Positions 11,155 through 20,795 are shown, counted from the first letter of the stretch. The stretch is DNA of 64,000 bases from Cryptomeria japonica (GCF_030272615.1 NC_081409.1:19658260-19722259), one strand, 5' to 3'. Translations and numbers: made by a program. Notes: generated from the letters alone by a model not told the origin.

Positions 11155-12092
11155 TGTTGGAATCCAAGAACACTGAGAGGGGGGGGGGGGTGAATTAGTG
11201 TTCTACCAAAACTATCAATTTTAACCTTATTAAAACATACATTCACCAATCGGTATAACGATACATATAGAATTGAAATAAGTAAAGCAACCAATAAGCC
11301 AATCACACAAATGAATACCATAACACACATAATTATATGTGGAAAACCTCAAAGACAAAAAAACCATGATGGGATTTGTGACCCACAATATCAATCCACT
11401 GGCCATATGAAGAGATATTACAAAATATAGGGGCCTGCACTTGTAGGAAGGCTTACAACATAGAGCACACTTCTCAATCACATAAGGAGCCTCACTGACT
11501 ACATACAAATCCATACTACAATTTAGAGAAATGATTGAACTGCAATGATAGCATCTTTTATGCCTGAATATAGTTTTGGTTAAGCTTTGTCTGTTCCGGT
11601 CTGAAACCCTTATCAGAATACCCTCTTACATAAATATCCTCACATACATGATCTCTCTCATATATTTTGCATCTCCATTACATTTTATAACCTTACATAT
11701 CCATATCCTTTCCTATACACACATACTTGATACAAGATGATCTAATCAACTGACCTATATATACCCCTTTACAATCCATCATGCCTTATGTCGTCTTACA
11801 AAGATAATTACAATATGAATATACATGTTGGCTCAATAACATAAACACATGAATATCAAAAATAATTGTCGATGTCGGATCTCACAAATGATGTCGGCCT
11901 CCAATACCGATAACCCGATGAAGTCATGTCGTCCTGCAATGCCGGTAACCAAAGAATTCCTTCCAACCTTCCGGTGCCGGTGAAGTGTCTATCGGTACAT
12001 AACTAAACCACAATATGAAGCTGAAATATGTTGCCATGTTGCCATCAATGACAACATATTGAAACCAACCAATTTAGTGTCAATTGCCAACA
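11155..12092 (-). repeat. Element B 5' LTR (938 bp)
   Basis: It starts TGTTGGAATCC and ends TTGCCAACA on the plus strand. It carries a run of G near 11178-11188 and the block GTGGAAAACCTCAAAG..ACCATGATGGGAT, which is shared with the three solo LTRs of the window. It is intact compared with the interrupted partner at 4437-6189. Confidence 0.85.
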
Positions 12093-12097
12093 TCCCT

Positions 12098-12638
12098 AAG
12101 TAGACATTTAGGGAACAATAGAAGAACAGGGATACACATAGAAGAATGGTCACAAAAGAGCAAGAAAGGAGGGAGAGAGAAGATATATAGTGCTAATATT
12201 GCCAATCTAGCACTACATCCGCCTCCCGATCTTGTTGATCGCTATTTTGGGATGGCGAGAAACACACCAAAGGAGAGACATTGAGCATAGTAGATGGAGC
12301 TATCATAAGATCCAAACAAGGACTGTGCTCATGTTGTAAGTCACTTTGTTCGATTCTAGGAGCTAGGATTAGTGTTTGTGAAAATTCAGTTGATAAATGC
12401 TTTTCCACATCAACATATTCATACTCACTATCAGAAGCATTAGGAGTTGTATTGCCATCATGAGTAACATTTTCACCCATTTCTTCATAAAAGTTTAGAG
12501 AAAGAAGAGCAAGAAGACGAATAGGAGTAAAACCATCACATGTTTTGTGCAACTTATGATTTGGAGATGTAGGTTGAACATCTTGCTTAGGAGAAAAGGG
12601 AATCATGTCAACTATTGGAGTCCGAGGAGATTGAGTAT
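12098..12638 (-). pseudogene. Element A segment between element B and E1: decayed C-terminal spacer of the Gag-PR polyprotein
   Basis: 12638-12193 is open on the minus strand and reads through NTQSPRTPIVDMIPFSP and an acidic stretch (SEYEYVDVEKHLS) to a stop after DWQY. It follows the segment ending at 24144 across the E1 insertion, but the frame is not continuous there. Proline-rich then acidic composition is like the spacer after protease in related elements. 12192-12098 is non-coding. No reverse transcriptase follows. Confidence 0.45.
12634..12638. repeat. Target-site duplication of E1 (AGTAT), left copy
   Basis: AGTAT at 12634-12638 is matched by AGTAT at 24144-24148, directly outside the two LTRs of E1. 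Confidence 0.92.
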
Positions 12639-13422
12639 TGTTTATGGTGAAAATGGATAACAATAATAACAATATTGAAAGGCTAAATGAATTCAACCAC
12701 CAAACTCTAGCCTAACAATGAACAAAGATCCACCATAACATATGAAGATTACCTAAGACAATGCAAATAACTCAAAATCACAAAGATTATACCATCACAT
12801 GTCCAATAGGGTTTTGATCTCCATTCTTCCTATCTCCATTGATCTTGCTTGATATACTTGCTCTCAGATTTTTGTATGCACAAGAGCTCAACAAAGAACG
12901 GAATGTGGTTGCAAGTGGAATTGTAGTGTAGCCAAGTACTCCAAAATCAGTCATTAGGGTTTGACATTAGGGTTTGACAATGAAGAAAGCATCTCCTTAA
13001 ATAGAAGACACAATATGAAATGGAGGGTTAAGATTGAGAGGTGTAAAAAGAGAGGTCGGCTAGGATTAGAGGGTAGGTAAAAGAAATAGCAAAATAATGA
13101 AAGGGGTAGGTAGTGTAGGAAATAAGAGATGAATGACATGTGTCATGTGTAGAAAAAGATAATGAATTAATTAAATAAATAAAGATTTATTTAATTAATA
13201 GAAGAAGTAGGACAATTAAATAAATAAAATATTTATTTAATTTAGGAAAGGGATAATTTAAATAAATAAATGTATTTATTTAAATGTGAAATAAGGCTAG
13301 AAGAGGATAAATGAATTAATTAAATAAATAAAGATTTATTTAATTAATAGAAGAATTAGGCTTAGATAATTAAATAAATAAAATATTTATTTAATTAGAC
13401 ATGACAATTTTAGGTGTCTACA
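12639..13422 (-). repeat. E1 3' LTR
   Basis: Plus-strand limits are TGTTTATGG and GTGTCTACA. It contains two AAACCCTAA telo-boxes on the minus strand (12954-12962, 12967-12975), a TATA-like TCTATTTAAGGAG (13005-12993) and five AT-rich inverted repeats at about 13166-13396. Confidence 0.93.
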
Positions 13423-13440
13423 TTTTGCCCCTCTTTGAGA
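13423..13440 (-). other. Polypurine tract of E1
   Basis: On the minus strand AAAGAGGGGCAAAA abuts the TGTAGACACC start of the 3' LTR. Confidence 0.8.
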
Positions 13441-14059
13441 CAATGCGGCTTGTCGCGTTGTTTCAAAGAAGATAAGATGAACTGATACAGAGTTGCCCCA
13501 GGATGGGAATGATATGCCCCCTCGAGAGATTGAATGAAAATGTCTGAAAAGATTGCAGACAATCTCTCGATAAGAAAGAAAGGCTAGAATGGACTGACTG
13601 GATAGAGTGACAAAGTCACAGGATGAAGAATACTGACTCGGGAAATGAGGGCGAGGGCTAGGGTAGGCTATAAGATAGACCACGGGAAAAAGACATCCTC
13701 ATTGTCATCTACACCCTTAGAAGATCACAGTGCAGAGCGAGAAAAGAGCAGCAACAGTCAGCAGCGATGGCTTCCATTCATAGATTCGACCGTGTTTGCC
13801 GATTCTAGAGGCCAACGGAGGCAGGAGAGCCAGTGAGTACCACAAAACCTCCTCGTACTTTGATGCATTTATTGTTGTCATTAATGCATGCTAGGTAGAG
13901 TAATAAATGCGCATTTATGTCAAGAAAATGTGTCTGTGTCCAAAAATGCGAATTTGTGTCTTCCAGGTCAAATCGGCAGTTCTGTGATGAACATATGCTG
14001 TCGATTGGATAAGCTGTTGAGAGGATACACTCAAGAAGGTCCTCTAGGGAAGACTAAGA
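13441..14059 (-). other. E1 3' region, LTR-proximal part
   Basis: No minus-strand ORF is present. At 13895-13965, read on the minus strand, are loosely spaced words related to ACACAGACACA and ACATAAATGCGC. They correspond to the motif cluster at 63899-64000 in E2. A plus-strand GTGAGT donor-like word lies at about 13831. I see no other structure. Confidence 0.45.
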
Positions 14060-14345
14060 TAGATCAAGGCACTTTGTGATGAACAGTGAGTACCAAGATA
14101 AAGTACTTTGTGATGAACAAGGAGTACTAAAATATGAGCAGCACTTTGTGATGAACAGGGAGTGCAAATGTGAGTAACACTTTGTGATGAACAGTGAGTG
14201 TCACACACATAGTACTTTGTGATGAACAGGGAGTACTACTAGGATAGATAGCAACACTTTGTGATGAACAGTGAGTGTCACTAGGATAAATAGCTATGTG
14301 CATTTAGATAGCGAGTAGCATTTTGTGATAAACAGTGAATGCCAC
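14060..14345 (-). repeat. E1 hairpin array (seven copies, fixed 15-nt loop)
   Basis: Seven copies of a unit with conserved core TTGTGATGAACAGTG (plus strand) are flanked by short arms that differ from copy to copy but stay complementary: GCACT/AGTGC, ACACT/AGTGT, AGTACT/AGTACT, GCATT/AATGC. The loop is 15 nt in every copy I measured. One copy (GGCACT/AGTACC) pairs fully only as sense-strand RNA, through a G-U pair. A homologous array lies at 63581-63793 in E2. Confidence 0.85.
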
Positions 14346-14379
14346 TATGACTGACATGATTTGATTTGCTTGACTGCAG

Positions 14380-14936
14380 GAGTATTTGCCGATGCTAGAG
14401 TCAGGGGAGAGATTATCGTCGACACAGAGATTGCGACCTGAGTTGACACTTGAGGACCGAGCCGTGATTGAGGCTATGGGATTGAGATACATTCTGTATG
14501 TGCCTAAGTTTCGGGCGAACATGGGATTGCTGACTGCACTGGCTGAGAGATGGCACTCAGAGACTTGTAGTTTGCATTTGTCGATGGGTGAGATGACAGT
14601 CACCTTGGAGGATGTATATAGGATTCTACAGATACCGATCGATGGGGAGTTAGTACCCTATGATCGAGACGGAGATAGGGATGCACTGAGATGAGTGTTC
14701 TAGGATCCAGGACTAGGGATGAGGGTGGGACATGTGGCATGGGATACCATGACATGGACAGGATTAGCACTACCAATAGTGTTGACAAGAGTTATCAGTG
14801 GGTTCCTCTATCTGGATAGGACGACACGAGGGGTGGCTGCAGGGGACACAGGGGCCAGGAGAGTTGATCTTGGGGTGGGTCCTTCTAGGGCTCAAACTTC
14901 GTCGAGGCCAGGCGGCTCCGAGGGAGGGAGTTCATC
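14380..14936 (+). pseudogene. Antisense plant-mobile-domain (PMD) ORF in the E1 3' region
   Basis: On the plus strand, antisense to E1, a frame follows a good 3' splice-like site (TTTGATTTGCTTGACTGCAG). It encodes LERWHSE-type PMD sequence: LTALAERWHSETCSLHL, then MGEMTVTLEDVYRIL and PIDGELVPYD. The block ..SETCxFxLPxGEMTxTLEDV is characteristic of the plant mobile domain / aminotransferase-like family spread by plant transposons. A TGA replaces Arg after DALR, and the frame continues with DPGLGMRVGHVAWDTMTWTG before losing similarity. E2 carries the same ORF at the same place, antisense. It may have been captured as unspliced DNA and then inherited by the whole family. No function can be assigned here. 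Confidence 0.7.
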
Positions 14937-16066
14937 ATAGCCTTAGAGGGCTCCCTATGTATCAGTATTGTACCATTTTTGTATTGTAGACACCTACGGG
15001 TGATTTTGTAGCCATATGATTCTTTTGACATCATTGTATCATGACACTTTTGATTATATATGAGAGATGATCCATTTTTGTGGCAGCTATATGCATGTGT
15101 ACCTTATGTGATGAAATGTTCTTATGTGATACATGTTTTATGATATGGATGCTTATATGATGCAATGCAATATATTTTTGTTCTTTTATGTTGTATATGT
15201 GATGCATGATGCAAATGTGAATGTATGTAATGCAAATGAATATGATAATGCAAATGATTATTTACATAATGAAAATGTGAGATGTGCTAACATGTGTTGT
15301 ATGCAGGATGTGATGCAATTGTGATATCTATATGTATGTATGAAATGCTTATATGTGGTGATGTAGGTGTAACTATATGAAATGCAAATGTTTTTGGTGT
15401 GTCATTATACTCAGTCATGTGATAGCGGGCTACACGGACTCGAGAAGGACAATGGAAGTCAATCAAGAAAGGGGGATGGAAGACAGAAGATATGAAAGTG
15501 AAAGAGCTTCTTGTGAGTTATCATCATTGAGCTTTATTATGGCAGAATAGGTTATGACAATCGAGGCATATGTTCGACCTAGAAAGTCATTGTACCTGTT
15601 TGCATGGAGATAAGACAGTCACAAACAAGGAATACCCCAGTTCATACTAGACTCACAGTGTCCTCATATCCTTGGACAAGTCATAGCATTACTAAAAGAC
15701 AATCGACAGACAGCAAATGCAAATAGGTGACGATACCCCATCCTCGCCTTTCTAGTCAAAGACATCCTGGAGATAGAATCTCTAGTCAAAGACATCCTGG
15801 AAAAGCTAAAAGACATGTCACCAAAAAGATAAAATCAAAAGAAAACCAAGACTTGACACCAACATCCATTGTAGTCCTCAAGTTTAGTGTCTCTTGTCAC
15901 TTGTATAAGTCGAATTTTGATTGTGGTCACAATGTTCACTTTCACAAAAAGGATAGATAGCACTGAACCATATGTTGTCTGAGTCTGTTGAAAGATTTGA
16001 TTTTGTTGAAGCTCATTGTTGTTGCTGTGTCTCATTTGAAACTGACTGAATCCATGAAACTGATAC
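14937..16066 (-). other. E1 3' region, middle part without sense ORF
   Basis: Homologous to 62050-63060 of E2 in inverse orientation. It contains ATG-rich low-complexity DNA (15060-15400) and a short direct repeat, TCTAGTCAAAGACATCCTGG at about 15752 and 15781. No coding sequence is recognised on either strand. Confidence 0.5.
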
Positions 16067-16352
16067 TTTATTGTGGAGAAGATGGAACTTTATTGTGGAC
16101 TGTGATGCCGATGTTGCTTTATTGCGGATTGTGCGCGGATAGACTTGAAGGAAGCTGGAAGAAACTGTATTCCTCGAAACATGTGATGTTCTCAGTTCCA
16201 CACCCATCACTAGATGTAGGATTTTCCTTAGCCACAGATAGGATCTGATTTATTATGGATGGAAAGGGAGTGAAAAGGGAGGTTTATTATGAATGGCTAA
16301 CCAATCTTAGGTAGATCAATAACAAGCCATGATGGGAATGGGTAAGTTTATT
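16067..16352 (-). promoter_or_regulatory. Cluster of six AATAAA hexamers (E1, sense strand)
   Basis: TTTATT occurs on the plus strand at 16067, 16089, 16118, 16249, 16283 and 16347, so the sense strand has six AATAAA words within 290 bp. E2 has six at the homologous places. They resemble poly(A) signals but lie well before the 3' LTR, so their use is unproven. Confidence 0.45.
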
Positions 16353-16432
16353 ATGGATGAATAGGTCGTGAGTGTGTGCAAAGTGAAAGGATGAAAGTGA
16401 ATCCTGAAGGAGAGAGGAGCAAAGTCCCTACG

Positions 16433-16583
16433 CATGGCGCTGGTGACCCAGTTTTCACCATGGTACTTGCCCAGGGCGCCACCGAAGTGGTTTTCACCGT
16501 TGGACGAAATTATTTCTCTTTACTTTTTTTCGATTTTTCAATTTTTTTGTTGTCACAAGGCGCCTATTTGCCAGGTTTTCACC
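16433..16583 (-). repeat. Three A4-bulged hairpins directly after the E1 ORF
   Basis: On the sense (minus) strand three hairpins share one design: outer stem, four unpaired A on the 5' side, inner 4-bp stem, loop, no bulge on the 3' side. Sense order: 16583-16559 (outer GGTG/CGCC, inner CCTG/TAGG), 16498-16475 (GGTG/CGCC, inner CCAC/GTGG, loop TTCG), 16462-16433 (CATGGTG/CGCCATG, inner CTGG/CCAG, loop GTCA). E2 has the same three at 61505-61663. Confidence 0.75.
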
Positions 16584-16694
16584 AAGTAACGATTTTTTTG
16601 TTTTATAATTTTTTTGTATTTTTGAAATTTTTTTGATTTTTTTTGTATTTTTTTTGAATTTTTTGTATTTTTGAATTAGGATGCTCTGAAGAGC

Positions 16695-19600
16695 TTATGT
16701 GTAGAACCTGCGAAGGTGCATGCTGTTGATAGGATCCTCCAAAGGTTGACCTTCTATAGTTGAGAGCTGATATGCCCCAGATCCATATGCTGCTGTAATG
16801 ATGTAAGGACCAAGCCAGTTTGGTTCGAACTTGCCCTTCTTATCTCTGTCTTGCTGATTCTTGGGGTTCTCTCTGAGTACCAAGTCACCTACCTCAAATG
16901 TGCGAGGCTTGACTTTATGATTGTAACGACATTGTTCCTTGACTGAATGATGTGTAGCTTGAGTGACAATCCTCTTTGATAAAGGAACTGAGATAGAATT
17001 ACTAGTGTGTGGACTACGTTTGCCCATATGCGTGTCACCTGAAGAAGTTTGGGCATCCCTGATAACAAAGTCCTTTGAGGAAGCTCCATTAAAGGTCCAT
17101 GATGTATCGCCAGAAGGGAATGGATGTGTGGAACAAGTGGATGAGTTATGAAGGCTTATGATTGCGAAAAGAAGTGAAAGTAGGATAGCATGATGGAGAC
17201 TTAGGATCAACAAGTATGCTTTATGACTTGAAATTTTAGAATTTTTGCCCCCAGTTATTTTGATATTAGGGGAGATCAACTCTTGCTCTTTTTGCTGCAT
17301 AGGATTTTTATCCTTGACTTTGATTTTTGCTAAGTCCAGTAGCTTTTGATTTTGATTTGGATTGAAGGACTTTTCTTTATTTTTGACTTTTAGATTTTTC
17401 TTTTCAAAGCTTGATTTTTGATCCCTAATGAGTAAGGGCTTTTGTAATTCTTGTTGATCCAAGTTTGGAAGTGGAGTGGAAATGGAATGAGTAGATGAAA
17501 TGGTAAGGCTATGTGAGCTCTCAAGAGGGCTGGCAATACGCTCAATAGATTCTTTGTTGGAACCACTCTTAGGACTATTGATATCAAGAGTTGCTTGCAC
17601 CACTAGAGGAGATTTGCATTCAGACTCAGTAGCCACAATACTAGGTGGTTCACACCCAATTCCTTGATATTGCAAATTATTTGTAGTTTGTTCTTGTTGA
17701 CTGAATACCTTAGCAGATAGTGGGAGTTGATCAACATGAAAGATATACTCACCACATCCCATGTCTTTAAACTTGAATTTTTCCTTGATCTCTGCTTGTT
17801 TGGATGTAGAAGCTTTCAAGGATTCTGGATCCACATATGCCGATGAAGGAATAGCTTCTCGATTGCTGGGAATGATAGTCTCAGTATGTGATCTCAAGTT
17901 ATTGCAATATATGAATGGATTTGGATCACCATTGACCGTTACCTCGACTCCATTATGAGGGAACTTTATGCATTGATGGTATGTTGATGGGACTGCCCTC
18001 ATTTCGTGAATCCACGGACGTCCTAGCAATATGTTATACGTGAGATCTAGATCTAGGACTTGACAAACCACATCCTTTGTGACTGGCCCTATTCTTAATG
18101 GTAAGGTGACTGTGCCCTTGGATGAGCGCTCTTCATAATCATATGCCTTGATGGTAATTTGGTTTGTAGAATTCACAGCCTTGTCAGAATATCCCAATTG
18201 TCTTATGGTACTCAAGGTACAAATGTTAAGACCTTCTCCTCCATCTATCAGGACTCGCTTTATTCGATGTTTGTGTATGAAGGCTTCAATGTGTAAAGAT
18301 GCATTATGTGGCTGACTTACAGAGGCATCATCGGCTTCTGTGAATGTAAGGGAGTGTGGAATGGAAAGGTATCCCACCATGGCTTGAAACTGGTCCATGT
18401 TCAGATCAGTAGGAACGGTAGTGTCTCTCAAGATTTTGTCAAGGATAGCTTTATGAGCGGGGGATATGCGTAAGAGCTCAAGAATAGAGATGAGCGCGGG
18501 TGTCTTCCCTAACTGTTCTACAAGGTCGTACTCAGGTTTGGTTGATGAAGAAGCGGTGTTTTTAGTTGGAGCACCTTGCAAAGTCATTTTACCTCGACGG
18601 GTTGTAACATGACATTCAGAGGTAGATTCGGACGAAGATCCCACACCTTTTAGGACAATTTTAGGTCGCTGAGGAGGATTCTCAGGATTTTTATTTTTGA
18701 TAGTAATGGTAGAGATATGATTGTCCATTGAGATGTGATTGATGGTAGAATCATAATTGTAAGGTGCTCTAGTATAGTTGGTTTGATCCTCTGTGGCTTT
18801 AGCTTTTCCCTTGTCATGTTTTGGGAATGGTTCCTTAAACATCTCATGTTCGTGATTGGAGGAATGTCCCTCAATCTCAATGTCACCTCTATCAATGAGA
18901 TCTTGTATGATGTTCTTCAGTCGATGACAATTTCCTGTCTTATGACCCTTGCTCTTATGAAATTCACAATACTCATCATCATTCCACCAATTTGGTTTAA
19001 CCTTTGGTTCATATGGAGGAAAATCTGGAACTGTGATCACTTTGTTTGCCACAAGCTTTTTGAAGACTGATTCAAGTGGTTCTCCCAACGGAGTGTACTT
19101 CCTTCGTGGTTTAGAAGTTGTTTGATTGTTCACTTGATTGTTGGTAGAACTTGATCCAGAAAAGACGACCTTGGGTCTCACTGTGTTGGCATCAACAACA
19201 CCATCATTAACTATGTTCTTGTTCTTGTTCCAAAATTTTGGTTTGTCCTTTCCTTTGAAGTCCTCTTTGTTTTCTTTGAATAGTTTGATAACTCCTTGTT
19301 CAATTAAGACTCTTTCTGTTGCTAGGCCCTTTTCAATGACATCCTTGAATGTAGACAAACAAGCTTTTCTGAGATCATAGCCAATATCCTTATTAACATT
19401 TTGTGTGAACATCTCCACCATTTGTTTTTGCGGAATTTCGCAAGAGCATCTGCTAGCTAGGTTTCTCCATCTCTGTAAGAATGTTGTGAAAGATTCTCCT
19501 TCCTTTTGTTTCGTATTGCACAAGGTAGTAACTGAGACATCTGTTTCTATGTTGTAGGAGAAATGCTGAATGAATGCCTCTGCTAAGTCGCCCCATGACT

Positions 19601-20795
19601 TAATACCAGGAGGTAATTGAGAAAACCATTCCATAGCTTGATCGCCTAAGCTCTGTGGGAACAACCTCATCAAGTATGTTTCTTCTGCCGCTACCTCAAT
19701 GCAAGCTGTGAAGAATTGTCTTATATGTGCCTTGGGGTCTCCTCTCCCTCTATATTTGTCAAATTTTGGTGTTACAAAGTGCGGAGGAAACGGAGGCATT
19801 GGAATTCTCTTATCGAAGGGATAAGGGCATATATCTCTCATAGTGTATGTAGGTTTGGATGTACTCATGTCCTCCACTTTCTTTTGTAGATCTCTAATTT
19901 GTTGCTCCAAATTATTTTTGGGAGGAGATTGATTTCTTGTAGCATACCCCATGTTTGTAACACCCATTTGAGGAGGAACTTGTTGCATGTATGGATGATA
20001 CTGATCGTAGACATGTCCATATGGAGGTCTATATTGATGTGGCATATATGGAGCACTTGGCATAACTTCTTGTTGAGGGACCCCATATCTGTTTTGTGTA
20101 TATAAACCATATTCAATAGGCCTTTCATTTTCCATTGTGTTGCCCCCAATTTTGACATGAGGTCTCCTTGTGTCAAAATTTTGAGGATGTCCTTGAGTAT
20201 CCACTTGTCTTGATTGATCCATACCTTGAGCCTGTGTTTGAGCATAAGGCCTCCATGATGGTCTTTGAATGTAAGTATCATATGTTTGAGCTTGTGTATG
20301 TGGGATCTCTGGTTTTTGAAGCAAAACTGATGGTGACTCAGGCATCATATTCGGTCCTCTATTTCCTCCACTATTTGGTCTCCTTTGATCCATGTTGGAT
20401 TGAGTTTGTTGTGAGGGTCGACTTTCCATAAGTTGAGATAAGTCAAAATCATGTGGTATTTTAGCTCCACTTTGTGCCATCATGTTTAAAAAGTATTGAC
20501 GATCTCTCCTCATTATCTCTTCAACCAATCTATTGAATTGAGGATCCATTATGGATTCTTGTATGTCTGCTGATAGTATTGAAGAGTTGTCAACATTGTC
20601 ATTGTGTGTAGTATTGTTGTTTATAGCGTTTGCGCTTTCCACATTTGGATTGTTTCTATAAACATTCATGTCTGGTAATGTAGTGTGCTCAGGATTGTAG
20701 AATAGATCATTGTCATACTCATAAGAACTCATGTTTGCGGATTCTTGAGCTTCTTTAGCTATTCTCCTAGATTTTTGAAGGCGGGTTTCAACCAT
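16695..20795 (-). CDS. E1 Gag-protease polyprotein fused in frame to an integrase tail (1366 aa)
   Basis: One uninterrupted frame. Approximate residues: basic/Asn-rich start; coiled coil LEQQIRDLQKKVEDM (about 295-310); capsid-type region with FDKYRGRGDPKAHIRQFF and MEWFSQLPPGIKSWGDL (about 345-560); zinc knuckle of the CX2HX4HX4C form, CEFHKSKGHKTGNC (about 610); retropepsin-like region with LIDGGEGLNIC (about 850, Asp-Gly-Gly instead of the usual Asp-Ser/Thr-Gly) and ILLGRPWIH (about 925). After a Ser-rich spacer comes a hydrophobic run of about 23 residues (about 1195-1217) absent from E2, then the integrase C-terminal domain (KVKPRTFEVGDLVLRENP to the end). G-patch, RT, both RNase H domains and the catalytic integrase core present in E2 are missing. 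The Met at 20795 is homologous to the decayed E2 start. Particle and packaging functions could be supplied by this protein. Polymerisation and integration could not. Confidence 0.88.
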   Translation of the reverse strand: MVETRLQKSRRIAKEAQESANMSSYEYDNDLFYNPEHTTLPDMNVYRNNPNVESANAINNNTTHNDNVDNSSILSADIQESIMDPQFNRLVEEIMRRDRQYFLNMMAQSGAKIPHDFDLSQLMESRPSQQTQSNMDQRRPNSGGNRGPNMMPESPSVLLQKPEIPHTQAQTYDTYIQRPSWRPYAQTQAQGMDQSRQVDTQGHPQNFDTRRPHVKIGGNTMENERPIEYGLYTQNRYGVPQQEVMPSAPYMPHQYRPPYGHVYDQYHPYMQQVPPQMGVTNMGYATRNQSPPKNNLEQQIRDLQKKVEDMSTSKPTYTMRDICPYPFDKRIPMPPFPPHFVTPKFDKYRGRGDPKAHIRQFFTACIEVAAEETYLMRLFPQSLGDQAMEWFSQLPPGIKSWGDLAEAFIQHFSYNIETDVSVTTLCNTKQKEGESFTTFLQRWRNLASRCSCEIPQKQMVEMFTQNVNKDIGYDLRKACLSTFKDVIEKGLATERVLIEQGVIKLFKENKEDFKGKDKPKFWNKNKNIVNDGVVDANTVRPKVVFSGSSSTNNQVNNQTTSKPRRKYTPLGEPLESVFKKLVANKVITVPDFPPYEPKVKPNWWNDDEYCEFHKSKGHKTGNCHRLKNIIQDLIDRGDIEIEGHSSNHEHEMFKEPFPKHDKGKAKATEDQTNYTRAPYNYDSTINHISMDNHISTITIKNKNPENPPQRPKIVLKGVGSSSESTSECHVTTRRGKMTLQGAPTKNTASSSTKPEYDLVEQLGKTPALISILELLRISPAHKAILDKILRDTTVPTDLNMDQFQAMVGYLSIPHSLTFTEADDASVSQPHNASLHIEAFIHKHRIKRVLIDGGEGLNICTLSTIRQLGYSDKAVNSTNQITIKAYDYEERSSKGTVTLPLRIGPVTKDVVCQVLDLDLTYNILLGRPWIHEMRAVPSTYHQCIKFPHNGVEVTVNGDPNPFIYCNNLRSHTETIIPSNREAIPSSAYVDPESLKASTSKQAEIKEKFKFKDMGCGEYIFHVDQLPLSAKVFSQQEQTTNNLQYQGIGCEPPSIVATESECKSPLVVQATLDINSPKSGSNKESIERIASPLESSHSLTISSTHSISTPLPNLDQQELQKPLLIRDQKSSFEKKNLKVKNKEKSFNPNQNQKLLDLAKIKVKDKNPMQQKEQELISPNIKITGGKNSKISSHKAYLLILSLHHAILLSLLFAIISLHNSSTCSTHPFPSGDTSWTFNGASSKDFVIRDAQTSSGDTHMGKRSPHTSNSISVPLSKRIVTQATHHSVKEQCRYNHKVKPRTFEVGDLVLRENPKNQQDRDKKGKFEPNWLGPYIITAAYGSGAYQLSTIEGQPLEDPINSMHLRRFYT

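Larger units (their letters stand above)
4437..12092 (-). mobile_element. Element B: non-autonomous LTR element with Met-type primer site, no reverse transcriptase
   Basis: LTRs of one family lie at 4437-6189 (carrying an insertion) and 11155-12092. Both share the TTGGAATCCAAGAACAC end and the TTGCCAACA end. Flanks are TCCCC at 4432-4436 and TCCCT at 12093-12097, a 5-bp duplication with one change. The internal 4.96 kb reads on the minus strand: primer site, coiled-coil/zinc-knuckle ORF, long second ORF, polypurine tract. No RT, protease or integrase motif is visible. The tRNA-Met-like primer site and TGTTGG...CCAACA termini suggest a Copia affiliation, but without pol this is inference. It sits inside the 3' tail of element A. 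Confidence 0.75.

Noticed and set aside
13645-13836. First exon of the antisense PMD gene ending at the GTGAGT near 13831
   Set aside because: The frame does not resemble the N-terminus of any PMD protein I know and is not evidently conserved in E2. Kept only as a donor-like word.
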